Positions 1 to 9,200 of a stretch of DNA of 56,095 nt are shown here, in pieces (within the stretch, counting starts at the first letter, position 1; each line of letters begins with the position of its first letter). The stretch comes from a virus. The notes under the pieces were generated by a model, which was given only the letters and a program-made list of their open reading frames with translations, was not told where the DNA came from and did no database searches. The DNA is taken from positions 1 through 56,095 of the IMG/VR virus record IMGVR_UViG_3300046006_002827; one strand, given 5' to 3'. Made by a program: the position numbers and the translations under genes.

Positions 1-1211
1 ATAAATGAACCAATAGGTCTATTATTTTCTTTAATACCAACTCTATTTCTTCTAATTGATTTAGATATGATTGAAATAGCGTCACTTTGACCAATGATTT
101 TTGAGGATAACCGTTCTTCTAAGTTTATTAATTTTTCAATTTCATTAACATCTAACTTAGATATTGGAATACCTGTTACATCTGAGATTATATTATATAC
201 ATCATCAACATTAATAGGTATTAAATTATTTTTTTGTTTTTCGGACCACTTACTTTTTTCATCTTCAAGTTTAACTAAAACTTTTTTTTCATCATCCCTA
301 AGCTTAGCTGCTTGTTCATAATTTTGAGTTTTTACTACTTGTAGTTTTCTTTCCTTTATCTCCTCAGATTCTTTCTTTAAATCTTCAATTATTTGAGGAG
401 ACTTTAAGTTTATTTTTTTATTAGACCCTAATTCATCTAATATATCAATTGCCTTATCAGGAAATTGTCTATCGGTAATATATTGTGATGATAGATTTAC
501 GATTGTTTCGATAACATCATCATCATATTTAACCTTATGATAATTTTGATATACTTCTTTTAAGTTATTCAAAATTAAAATTGTCTCAGGTTTAGTAGGT
601 TCTTTTAAAATGATTTTTTGGAACCTTCTAACTAAAGCAGCATCTTTTTCAATATGTTTCTTATATTCATCAAATGTGGTTGCACCAATACATTGAATTT
701 CACCCCGAGCTAATGCTGGTTTAAGAATATTAGCAACATCCATCGAACCTGAAGCATTACCAGCACCTACCATTGTATGTAGTTCATCAATGAAGATGAT
801 AATATTAGGTTCATTTAATAACTCATTTAATATCGCTTTAATTCTTTCCTCAAATTGACCTCGATATTTAGTACCAGCAACTAATGAAGTTAAATCTAAA
901 GATAATATTCTTTTATCTAATAGATTTGACGGACATTCTCCCTTAACAATCAATAACGCCAATTTTTCAACCAATACTGATTTACCAACGCCAGCATCTC
1001 CAACAATAACCGCGTTATTTTTTTTCTTTCTTGAAATAATTTGGGCAATTCTTTTTACTTCAGATTCTCTACCGATGACTGGATCGATTTTACCTTCTTC
1101 AGCCAATTTATTTAAATCTCTTGAGAAATTATCGAGAATTGGCGTCCTCGAACCTTTCCTTACCTTTTTAAAGGATGTTTGTTGACCTTCGTCAAAATAA
1201 TCTACTGACAT
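1..1211 (-). CDS. Clp-family AAA+ ATPase (ClpC/ClpB-like), partial at left edge
   Basis: The gene reads leftward from an ATG at 1209-1211 and runs off the window, so about 403 N-terminal residues are visible. After a short N-terminal segment come the first AAA+ module with Walker A GDAGVGKS (residues 71-78), Walker B ending in FIDELH, and a GATT sensor region. A charged coiled-coil-like middle segment follows (roughly residues 275-340). Near the edge the second AAA+ module begins (IIGQ about 20 residues before the edge, then RPIGS). The order matches the ClpB/ClpC disaggregase and unfoldase family. Such proteins unfold substrates or feed a ClpP-type protease; no ClpP is visible here, so the partner is unknown. 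The classical Clp N-domain repeats appear to be missing or reduced. The gene is transcribed divergently from 1415 and has a Bacteroidota-type promoter upstream. The family call is firm; its role in infection is not. Confidence 0.9.
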   Translation of the reverse strand, partial: MSVDYFDEGQQTSFKKVRKGSRTPILDNFSRDLNKLAEEGKIDPVIGRESEVKRIAQIISRKKKNNAVIVGDAGVGKSVLVEKLALLIVKGECPSNLLDKRILSLDLTSLVAGTKYRGQFEERIKAILNELLNEPNIIIFIDELHTMVGAGNASGSMDVANILKPALARGEIQCIGATTFDEYKKHIEKDAALVRRFQKIILKEPTKPETILILNNLKEVYQNYHKVKYDDDVIETIVNLSSQYITDRQFPDKAIDILDELGSNKKINLKSPQIIEDLKKESEEIKERKLQVVKTQNYEQAAKLRDDEKKVLVKLEDEKSKWSEKQKNNLIPINVDDVYNIISDVTGIPISKLDVNEIEKLINLEERLSSKIIGQSDAISIISKSIRRNRVGIKENNRPIGSF

Positions 1212-1312
1212 CTTTTTTGTTTTAGTGAATTATACGAAAAAAAATTATAAACACAAATATATGACTTTTTTTTGGTTTAACAAGATATTCGTCATTTTTT
1301 TTGTAGTTAAGA
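1212..1312. promoter_or_regulatory. divergent AT-rich spacer, Clp side
   Basis: Left half of the only sizable divergent gap in the first half of the window (1212-1414). Apart from the Bacteroidota-type promoter near 1252-1261 and the octamer at 1313, I see no gene, hairpin or repeat here. Confidence 0.4.
1252..1261 (-). promoter_or_regulatory. Bacteroidota-type promoter for the Clp gene
   Basis: Read on the minus strand, TATATTTG fits the TAnnTTTG -7 consensus. A TTG lies 19 nt further upstream, near the position expected for the -33 element. The start codon is about 40 nt downstream. This points to host RNA polymerase, and therefore early or middle expression, for the Clp gene. Confidence 0.5.
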
Positions 1313-1320
1313 TATTTATA
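1313..1320 (+). promoter_or_regulatory. TATTTATA motif upstream of the 1415 operon
   Basis: The octamer TATTTATA lies in the 203-nt divergent gap between the Clp gene and the KTSC gene, about 94 nt before the KTSC start. The same octamer precedes the terminase, scaffold, protease and fibre genes, so it may be a phage late promoter element. An ATG directly follows it but opens only a 13-codon frame. Confidence 0.35.
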
Positions 1321-1414
1321 ATGAAAAATAAAATGATATTAACGAATCATTATATTCAGTGATTAGAGAAATAAAACAAAACAGAAGAAAAAATCGTTAT
1401 TAATAATAAAAAAT

Positions 1415-1660
1415 ATGGCAATATTATCTGAAAAGATTGAAGGAAAATTAATTGAGGTTAAAATTCAATCATCTAACATTAAATCTTCAACTTACAATAC
1501 TGAAGATAAAACATTATTAATAGAATTCAATAATAATTCATTATACCAATATAATGAAGTACCTTGGGAAGTGTTCACAAAATTTAGAATGGCAGAATCT
1601 CAAGGAAAATATTTTAACTCTGACATTTCTAAAAAATACAAGTACGAAAAAGTAAAATGA
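1415..1660 (+). CDS. KTSC domain protein
   Basis: This 81-residue protein is almost entirely one KTSC-like domain. SSNIKSSTYN (about residues 19-28) is followed by the hydrophobic strand TLLIEF and a YxYNEVPWEVF segment, then a GKYFNSDI turn near the C-terminus. That pattern is shared by small proteins of many phages and bacteria whose biochemical function is not established. The ATG sits in an A-rich context without a Shine-Dalgarno sequence. The stop overlaps the next start (ATGA at 1657), so translation is probably coupled. Family assignment is good; function is unknown. Confidence 0.85.
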   Translation: MAILSEKIEGKLIEVKIQSSNIKSSTYNTEDKTLLIEFNNNSLYQYNEVPWEVFTKFRMAESQGKYFNSDISKKYKYEKVK

Positions 1661-2439
1661 ACCTACTAAAAGAATTAATTGAAGATATCGGTAAAGATAA
1701 AGAAATTTTAAAATCTTTTGAATTAAAGAATTCATTATCTATGGATATTTTTGAAAAAATAAATGATTCATATATTTTAAAGGAAGAAATAAGAGAAAAA
1801 TTATTAAAAATAACAGATAAGTTTTTAGATTTTTTAAATGTTGATTTTTTTGTATTTGATATTCATTTAACAGGTTCACTGGCGAATTATAATTGGTCAA
1901 AGTACTCTGATTTAGATTTACATATAATGTTTGACATTAAAGAATTAGTTTCAAACGAAGATTATAAAATTTACGAAGAAATTATTAAAAATTTTTTTGA
2001 AACTAAGAAAAAAAATTGGGGTCTAACAACAAATGTTAAAATTAAAAATTATGAAGTAGAATTATATGTTCAAGATGTAAATGATAAACTTCTTTCATCA
2101 GGTATATACTCCGTCTTAAATAACGAATGGGTAGTTGAACCAATTAAAATGAAAACACCTTATGAAATTGACGAAAAAAAGATATTAGAAAAAAGTCAGG
2201 AATTTATACAACAAATTGATAGTTTAATTAAAAATGAAACAACTAACGATAAAAAATTAAAAGAGGTAGAAAGGATAAAAAAGAAATTAAAAAAATTTAG
2301 ACAAAGTGGGTTAGAACGTGGAGGTGAATATTCATATGAAAACTTAACATTTAAACTTTTAAGGAGAAATGGATACATTGAAAAATTAATGACCATTAAA
2401 ACAAAAATTCTCGATAAAGAATTATCTATCACACAATAA
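1657..2439 (+). CDS. nucleotidyltransferase-fold protein (Pol beta superfamily-like)
   Basis: The 260-residue protein contains the hallmark of the Pol beta-type nucleotidyltransferase superfamily: a helix-start GS (residues 73-74) followed by SDLDLHI, giving the DxD metal-binding pair at about 85 and 87. A third possible acidic residue lies in the VELYVQD strand near residue 137. These enzymes transfer a nucleotide to a protein, RNA or small molecule; nothing here identifies the substrate. The C-terminal third is a lysine-rich helical tail. It overlaps the KTSC gene by 4 nt and ends before a TATTTATA-bearing gap. Superfamily placement is fairly secure, and the activity is inferred. Confidence 0.75.
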   Translation: MNLLKELIEDIGKDKEILKSFELKNSLSMDIFEKINDSYILKEEIREKLLKITDKFLDFLNVDFFVFDIHLTGSLANYNWSKYSDLDLHIMFDIKELVSNEDYKIYEEIIKNFFETKKKNWGLTTNVKIKNYEVELYVQDVNDKLLSSGIYSVLNNEWVVEPIKMKTPYEIDEKKILEKSQEFIQQIDSLIKNETTNDKKLKEVERIKKKLKKFRQSGLERGGEYSYENLTFKLLRRNGYIEKLMTIKTKILDKELSITQ

Positions 2440-2467
2440 TAAACATTATTTTTTCTTTTTATACATA

Positions 2468-2475
2468 TATTTATA
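2468..2475 (+). promoter_or_regulatory. TATTTATA motif upstream of 2512
   Basis: The octamer lies 36 nt before the ATG of the acidic repeat protein, in the only non-overlapping junction of this operon. It is the same sequence seen before other structural operons and is a candidate late promoter element. Confidence 0.35.
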
Positions 2476-2511
2476 GTATATTAAGAATAAAAAATTTATA
2501 ATATTAAAAAT

Positions 2512-3570
2512 ATGGCAGACTTAAAACCATTAGGAAGTGAAAAACTACAAGGAGATGAAAAATTAAAACGAATCCTTGAGTTAACTTATTACGGAAATAA
2601 ACCAAAATCACCTGTTCAAAACAATTCTGATTACATTACTGAATCATATAATGGTACATACGGTATCGTTAGAGAAAAAGATGGGTACTATGTAAAAAAA
2701 GGATTAAATGAAAGTTCATTAGATTATATTGGAGGTTTGTTCATGAAAAACAAGAACAGATTTTCATCATATGCTGAAGCACTAAAAAGATTAAATTTAC
2801 TTAGTGGAGAACAAATAAATGAAGCCACAAAATATGTTTTAAAACAAAATTCGGCGGAATCAACACCACCTATGCCAGCAGAAATGCCTTCAGAAATGCC
2901 AGCAGAAATGCCAGCAGAAATGCCTTCAGAAATGCCATCAGAAATGCCTGATGGTGAAATGCCGTTAGAAGAACCTGATGGTGAAACAGAACCTAACGAC
3001 AAACCTTCTGATTACATGTCTGAAATACAAAAATTTGCAGGAAAATTAGGTCAAGAATTAAGAGACCAAAAATCAAAAATGGAAAGCGACGATATTAAGT
3101 ACGTTTTAAATATGATTATATCTGCAGTAAATTTAGATAAATTAGAAGAAGATGATATCGAAGAAATTGGTAAGAAATTCGACAGAGACGAAGAACCTGA
3201 AATGCCTGAAGAAGAACCTGAAATGCCTGAAGAAGAACCTGAAATACCTGAAGAAGAACCTGAAATGCCTGAAGAAGAACCTGAAGATGAAGATTTAAGT
3301 GAAGTTATGGATAAGTTAGATAAGTTCATAAACACGCCAGTTCATACAGATGAAATTGATTTAAGTAAATACGCTGATCTTGATGAAGAAGATGTTGAAC
3401 CATCATCAAATCAATACCAAGAAAAACCAAAATATAGTGGTTTTGTTGGAACTAATCCAATGAAAAATAATTCAAATGATGAAGATGATATTCAAGAGTT
3501 AGATTTGGATGAAATAAAAAAAGAAATAAATAATAGTATAAATACAACATTAGGGAAATATTTTAAATAA
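2512..3570 (+). CDS. acidic protein with Met-Pro-Glu repeats, unknown function
   Basis: This 352-residue, strongly acidic protein has two low-complexity tracts. One is a short EMPSEMPAEMP-type tract (about residues 121-146). The other is a four-unit EEEPEMP-type tract (about residues 228-260). The N-terminal 110 residues look globular, with a segment (YVKKGLNESSLDYIGGLFMKN) suggestive of a small folded domain. The C-terminus is again acidic. I do not recognise a family. It heads a run of tightly overlapped genes leading to the terminase, which fits a virion or assembly role but does not prove one. The repeats are in-frame DNA repeats that may vary in number between relatives. The next gene begins on the last base of its stop codon. 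Confidence 0.8.
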   Translation: MADLKPLGSEKLQGDEKLKRILELTYYGNKPKSPVQNNSDYITESYNGTYGIVREKDGYYVKKGLNESSLDYIGGLFMKNKNRFSSYAEALKRLNLLSGEQINEATKYVLKQNSAESTPPMPAEMPSEMPAEMPAEMPSEMPSEMPDGEMPLEEPDGETEPNDKPSDYMSEIQKFAGKLGQELRDQKSKMESDDIKYVLNMIISAVNLDKLEEDDIEEIGKKFDRDEEPEMPEEEPEMPEEEPEIPEEEPEMPEEEPEDEDLSEVMDKLDKFINTPVHTDEIDLSKYADLDEEDVEPSSNQYQEKPKYSGFVGTNPMKNNSNDEDDIQELDLDEIKKEINNSINTTLGKYFK

Positions 3571-3971
3571 TGAGATTAATATATATTAATGAAATTGGGT
3601 TAGATTATAAAGGACAGAAACAATATGAATTTATATTCAGTGAAAATGAAGAAATTGAAATGGAAGAATGGTTCGATATACCTGCATCATCTACCAGTTC
3701 AATAAAATCTCCTGATATTGAATATATTGATACTATTGGATTATTAAAAGATTCTGATTTAATTTTAGAATTAATACAAAATTCAGATTATTTTGGTGTA
3801 ATAGATTCAGTTGATGGTATCGTTGCTATGGGTTGGGAAAAATTAAATTTAGATTCAGAAAATGATAGATTATTTTTTAGATTTGGTGAATCAATAGACT
3901 CCATAACAAAAAAATTAAAAACTAGAGGATATAATTTAGAAAATAAAAATATAAAATTAGAAACATTATGA
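3570..3971 (+). CDS. hypothetical protein (133 aa)
   Basis: A small acidic protein with mixed alpha/beta character, beginning with the strand-like MRLIYINEIG. It has an acidic WFDIPA segment and a central LILELIQNSDYF helix. No catalytic motif or membrane segment is visible and I do not recognise a family. It starts on the last base of the preceding stop (TAATG) and overlaps the next gene by 4 nt (ATGA), so it is almost certainly a real, translationally coupled member of the pre-terminase operon. Confidence 0.75.
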   Translation: MRLIYINEIGLDYKGQKQYEFIFSENEEIEMEEWFDIPASSTSSIKSPDIEYIDTIGLLKDSDLILELIQNSDYFGVIDSVDGIVAMGWEKLNLDSENDRLFFRFGESIDSITKKLKTRGYNLENKNIKLETL

Positions 3972-4552
3972 AAAGAATACATATTATAAAGAAACTTTTA
4001 TCTGAAGGTTTTACAGAAAGAACATTATCTATGTTAGATGATAAACAACTCTTATCTTTAAATAAGATTATGGTTAATGAACAAGTGGGAACCACAAGTG
4101 GAAGTGTTATAACATCAAAAAAAACACCAATTTCTGATATTAAAAATATTACAAAAAGTGGTCTTAATGTTGAGTTAAGGGAAAAGAATAATAAAGAAGA
4201 AGAGGAGGAAGAAGAAGTTTATAGGTCAAGAAGGAAAAGAGGATTAAAAAATAGGTCATCTAAATTAGTTGAAAAATTAGTTGAAAATAAATACTTCCAT
4301 AATTTCACATCAAAAGGTGATATTGTAAAATTAATTAAAAGTAAACTAAATGAAAGTTCTGAAGAAGAGTTACCAGATTTTTTAACTTCAAGATCAATTA
4401 AAAATAGTAGAAGAAAAAGTAGTCAAGTAGAAGAAGATACAATTACAAAACCAACTACAAAACCAAAGGAAAAAGAAAAAGAAAAAGTAAGAAAAAACCC
4501 ATTTAATCCTGGCCCAAAACCTAAAACTGGACCTCAAGCTAAAAAAAGGTAA
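3968..4552 (+). CDS. charged low-complexity protein (194 aa), unknown
   Basis: The protein opens with an amphipathic helix (KKLLSEGFTERTLSMLDDKQL, with similar openings elsewhere in this phage). A Glu run (about residues 76-82) then switches abruptly to a basic RSRRKRG segment, and the tail is Lys/Pro-rich (TKPTTKPKEKEKEK then PGPKPKTGPQ). The strongly basic C-terminal half could bind DNA or another acidic protein such as a scaffold, but this is only inference. No enzymatic motif is present. It overlaps its upstream neighbour by 4 nt and precedes the 531-residue gene by 12 nt. Confidence 0.75.
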   Translation: MKRIHIIKKLLSEGFTERTLSMLDDKQLLSLNKIMVNEQVGTTSGSVITSKKTPISDIKNITKSGLNVELREKNNKEEEEEEEVYRSRRKRGLKNRSSKLVEKLVENKYFHNFTSKGDIVKLIKSKLNESSEEELPDFLTSRSIKNSRRKSSQVEEDTITKPTTKPKEKEKEKVRKNPFNPGPKPKTGPQAKKR

Positions 4553-4564
4553 AAATTAAAAAAA

Positions 4565-6160
4565 ATGAAATTCCTAAAAAAAGATATCTTAAATTTAATT
4601 GAACAAACATTATTAGAAATGCCAATGACTTTCCCTCAAACAATAAGTGTAAGGAGACCAAATCCAGATTTTGATCCAAATCAAGAAGAAAGTGATAGGA
4701 ATCCTAAGTTTATTGAAATTGACGAACCTTTTACTGAAAGACCTGAAGGAGGTATACAATCAAAATTAGCCTCTAAAGATACACCACTTAAAAAAGTACC
4801 GATGCCAAGAGGTACTGTAAATCAAAATTTTCAAGAGTTATTGGCGTCTGAAACTTATGAGGATGTGATTAGACGTGTAAAACAAACTACAGGTTCAAAT
4901 TCAAGAAATTTAACTGGACAAATGTTTGATGCTATCTCACAAATTGATGAATTTGAAAAAAATCATAAAAAAGAATTAGAAAAATTAGCTGCTGATACTG
5001 TTTTTGACCTTTATAAAATACCTAAAAATTCGGTTAATATATTTGTAAAATTAGTTTCATATTCAGATAGACAACGAGGACAAAAAATTCAAACTGACGA
5101 TTTTTTACATAAAATGGATAATGAAAATCCAGAAAGTCCTGATATAGATGATGAAGTATCTAACTATATTGATATCGATGATGAAGATATTGAAACTGAA
5201 GAAGATTATGTAGATAAGTTAGAAAATTTTAGTTTAGAAAGAGCTAAAAGAAGATTAATAAATGCAATGACACAAGGTTCTGCTCATTCAGCGTATAATC
5301 TCTATTCTTTTGTTGCAAATAAAATTAAGAATATAGTTGGTCCAACTTATAATGGAAAAGATGTAATGGAAATTTACGCTCTTATGATGGCAGTAAATGA
5401 TAGTAATTATTGGCATTTTAGTGATAATATGATAATAAGTGCTCAACAATCAATAGCAGGAAAAGCTGATGTTAAATTTCCTAATTATTCAGATGATGAT
5501 GAACAAGATGGTGGAGATAATGATGGGGACGATGATGATGGTAATGAAAACCAAAATCAAAGAGATACATTAGGGAACCCTGTTGATTTATCAAAACCAC
5601 AAGTATATATACATGGTATGAATTTCCCTGTTCTATTTCATGAAGTAATTAAAGGAATGGAAAAGGTTAAAGCAGGTGCTGGTTTAACATTTAAAGGTTA
5701 TGATAATAAAAATCGTAAACATAAGAATTTTGTTGACATGGTTACAAAATATGAAGATGTTATCGAATACGAAATGTGGGATTTACGTTTAGGTCCGGCA
5801 ATATGGCAAAAATTTAGAATGGCGAATCCTAGTAGAGTAATAAATCCAGAAGAAAAAATTGAATTACAATCATTTGTACAAATGTACATTTATGACTTAC
5901 CTGCACGTAAATTTTTAGCATTAATGAAAGAAATTATGGAAGGTACTAATAGATCCAAATCAATTGTATCTTCATTAGTTACGGCAATCGAACAAATGTT
6001 AGAAGAAGAAGATTATGAAGACGCATTGTCAGAATACAATAGTGAAGTGGATGATATTACAGATGAAATTTCAGACGATGAACTTAAAGACTTTTTAGGT
6101 GATATTCCAGGTATTGGATTATCAGACGATGATGACGATGATGATGATTTTTTCAGATAA
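4565..6160 (+). CDS. large acidic protein upstream of terminase, unknown
   Basis: This 531-residue protein begins with a short helix (FLKKDILNLIEQTLLEMP) and a Pro/Asn-rich linker. It continues as a mostly alpha-helical protein with two acidic linkers (about residues 190-215 and 312-330) and ends in a run of eight aspartates before FFR. It occupies the slot just upstream of the large terminase, where T4 has the small terminase gene 16. It is far longer than small terminases and shows no recognisable DNA-binding domain, so I leave it unassigned. The gene ends a few bases before a strong terminator hairpin, closing the first plus-strand operon. Confidence 0.75.
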   Translation: MKFLKKDILNLIEQTLLEMPMTFPQTISVRRPNPDFDPNQEESDRNPKFIEIDEPFTERPEGGIQSKLASKDTPLKKVPMPRGTVNQNFQELLASETYEDVIRRVKQTTGSNSRNLTGQMFDAISQIDEFEKNHKKELEKLAADTVFDLYKIPKNSVNIFVKLVSYSDRQRGQKIQTDDFLHKMDNENPESPDIDDEVSNYIDIDDEDIETEEDYVDKLENFSLERAKRRLINAMTQGSAHSAYNLYSFVANKIKNIVGPTYNGKDVMEIYALMMAVNDSNYWHFSDNMIISAQQSIAGKADVKFPNYSDDDEQDGGDNDGDDDDGNENQNQRDTLGNPVDLSKPQVYIHGMNFPVLFHEVIKGMEKVKAGAGLTFKGYDNKNRKHKNFVDMVTKYEDVIEYEMWDLRLGPAIWQKFRMANPSRVINPEEKIELQSFVQMYIYDLPARKFLALMKEIMEGTNRSKSIVSSLVTAIEQMLEEEDYEDALSEYNSEVDDITDEISDDELKDFLGDIPGIGLSDDDDDDDDFFR

Positions 6161-6162
6161 AT

Positions 6163-6192
6163 AAAAAAAGGTGATTAATTTCACCTTTTTTT
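6163..6192 (+). terminator. intrinsic terminator before the terminase
   Basis: AAAAAAAGGTGA and TCACCTTTTTTT form a perfect inverted repeat around a 6-nt loop. The 3' arm ends in seven T residues. It follows the 4565-6160 stop codon immediately and insulates the terminase transcript. Confidence 0.85.
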
Positions 6193-6193
6193 A

Positions 6194-6201
6194 TATTTAT
6201 A
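6194..6201 (+). promoter_or_regulatory. TATTTATA motif 3 nt before the terminase ATG
   Basis: The octamer starts two bases after the T tract of the preceding terminator and ends 3 nt before the ATG at 6205. A promoter in this location would have to give a nearly leaderless mRNA; otherwise the motif serves translation initiation. Being isolated behind a terminator makes a promoter role attractive. Confidence 0.45.
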
Positions 6202-6204
6202 TAT

Positions 6205-9200
6205 ATGGATCAAAAATTAATACAATTAAAAGAATATGTACGTATAGTAAAAGATGCACCATATGCATTAAAAACATATTTAACAACTTACGATAATACT
6301 CAAAAAAAATATGTCCCATTAGATTTATTTCCTGACCAAATTCAGTTAATAAAAGATTATGAAACATATAATGAAAATATTACAAAAAAATATAGACAAG
6401 CAGGTGTAACAACCGTTACCGCAGCTTGGATATCTAGAAGATTACAAATAGCTAAACCAGAAAATCCGGAAAGGGTATTGATTATTGCAAATAAAAGAGA
6501 TACTGCAATAGAAATGGCAAACAAAATTCGTCATTTTATTGATCAATGGCCCGAATGGATTAATGTTGGATTTTCTGTCGATAAAAACTCGGAAAGTAGA
6601 TTTAGATTAAATAATGGTTGTGAAGTTAAAGCGGTAGCAACATCAGCGGATGCGTTACGTGGTTACACTCCAACAATTTTGATTTTTGATGAGGCTGCGT
6701 ATATTGAAGCAGGTGAAGATTTTTGGGCAGCATCTATGGCGTCTTTGTCTTGTGTACATGAGGAATCATATATATTCACAGATAATGGTATATTACAATT
6801 AAAAGATATTATATCTGAAAAAAAGAATATTGGTTTCACAAAATATAATGGGGATATTAAAGTAATTAATAAAGATAAGAAAATTGTTAATATAAAGAAT
6901 ACATTTAAATCTGAAAAATCAACATGTTATAATATTAAAACAAAATTGGGATATGAGTTGATAGGTTCGTTCAAACATCCATTATTAGTTAATACCACTA
7001 CCGATAATGATGAATGGGTGTGGATGGAGAATATGAAGGTTGGAGATAAAATAAAATTTCAATTTGACCAAAATTTATTTGGTAAAGACCAAGATATTAA
7101 ATTTGATTTGAAACATTTCAATGAAAAGGAGAAATATAATCTCCCATTAAAATTATCTGATGATTTGGATTTATGTTATCTTATGGGGTTATTTATCTCT
7201 GAAGGAAATTATAATGATAATACAATAGCGATAACAAATGGTGATGATGAAATTATTAACTTTTTATTAAATATGGGGTTTGTTAAAAGTAGAAAACATC
7301 ATTTTTATTACACATCATCTTATTTAAAAAGATTTTTTCAAGAATATATAGGTATATCAAAATCTAAAGCTAAAGATAAAAAAATACCTTCAATAATATT
7401 AAGGAGCTCAAAAAACGTGGTTAAAACATTTCTACAAGGAATGTTTGATGGTGATGGTTGTGCTTTTAAGAATGGTGTTAAATATACCAGTACATCAAAA
7501 GAATTAATTTCACAATTACAGATATTATTATTAAATTTTGGAGTTCAATCATATGTGAAATACACAGAAGAAAAAACATCTCAAACATCCATATTAACAA
7601 ATAAAAATCATATAACAAAAATATATAATCTTTTTATTAAGAACCAATATATTGAAAGGTTCTTTAACGAAATTGGTTTTAGATTAACAAGAAAACAAAT
7701 AAAACAAGATAGTTACAAAAACAAAATAAAAAATAGTCAAACAATATATGCAACAAAGGATGAATTAAAAACAATCTTGAAAGAGAATGGGATTAAACGT
7801 TCACAATATGAAAAAGAATTTAGATTTATGGATGGGTTGTTGAGACGAAATAAAACAAAAATATCTTTACATTCTGTTGAACGTTTATTCGAAAAGAATT
7901 TACCAAATAAAACCACTTTATCCATTTGGGAAAATAGATATGAAAATTTAAAAAGTTATTTCTATGATGAGATTATCAATATTGATTCATTTGAAGACGA
8001 TACTTACGATTTGGAAATTCCAGATGGACATTCTTTTGTAAGTAATGGAATAATTTCACATAATACGGGAGGAAAAATTATTCTAATTTCTTGTGTAACA
8101 AAAGATACTTACGTATTTACAAATAATGGTTTAGAACAAGTTTCAAATTTTATTCATACTGAATCACCAGTTGGTGTTGGTTATTTCACAGAAGATTATG
8201 AAATAAGAGGTAAAGACAATGTTAGAAAATCAAATATTTTATTGAATAATGGAAAACAAAAAACTAAAAAAATAACAACATTACATAGTTCAATTGAAGG
8301 TACACACACTCATAAAGTTTGGAGTTTTTCGAAAACTAAAAATGAATATGGGTGGAATTGTTTTTCTGAGTTAAGTGTTGGTGATTATATTAACGTTGGT
8401 TTTAATTTTAATATGTGGGGAAATAATGATAAAATAAATTATGTTTACGAATCAAGTAGTAAAGAAAATAATATTTTTTTCACAAGTGAAATAACTAACG
8501 AAATTGCGTATTTTCTTGGTTTATTTCTTGCAGAAGGAAGTATTTATCAAAAATTTAATGATAGTGGTAATTTAATTGGTTCAAATATCACCATAACATG
8601 TGGTGATGATATTAGCGAATTACTTTTAAAATTAAATTTAAAATACTATCAAAAAGATGGTTTACATTATAATATTTCATCAAAAAGTTTGTCTAATTTC
8701 TTAAAAGAACTTGGTTTTGATTTTAATTTAAAGGCTAAAAATAAAATAATACCAAAAAAATTATTATCTTTAAGTAAAGAAAAAACAAAATTTTTATTAC
8801 AAGGATTATTTGATGGTGATGGATTTTCAGATAAAAATAGACTTCGTATAGGTATTGGTTTATCATCAAAAGAAATGATAAACCAAATAAGAATGTTATT
8901 ATTAAATTTTGGTATATTAACAGATTATTATGAAGTAAATACTAAACCAACAAAAAAAGTTAAAGTCTATTCAATGAATTATAGAATAACTGCGGTTGGT
9001 AAAAATGCTGATACATTTTATGATGAAATAGGTTTTGGTTTCGAGAGAAAAAACAAAAAAAGAATAAAATATAATCCAAGAATCGATTCTTTTGATATTA
9101 TACCAAATGGTTCAAAAATTTTATTAGATATAATAGATAAAAATAAAATACAAAGAAAAAATATCACTAAAGATAATTTAAGGGTATGGGACCAACTAAA

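Noticed and set aside
1321-1362. Start codon immediately after TATTTATA opening a 13-codon frame
   Set aside because: Too short, no conserved features and no continuation; more likely leader sequence of the KTSC gene.
2724-3002. Minus-strand frame opposite the EMP repeats
   Set aside because: It is the reverse of the in-frame repeats (Gly-Ile-Ser runs) and has no independent signals.
4565-6160. Small terminase (gp16-like) by position
   Set aside because: 531 residues, acidic and without a DNA-binding domain; position alone is not enough.
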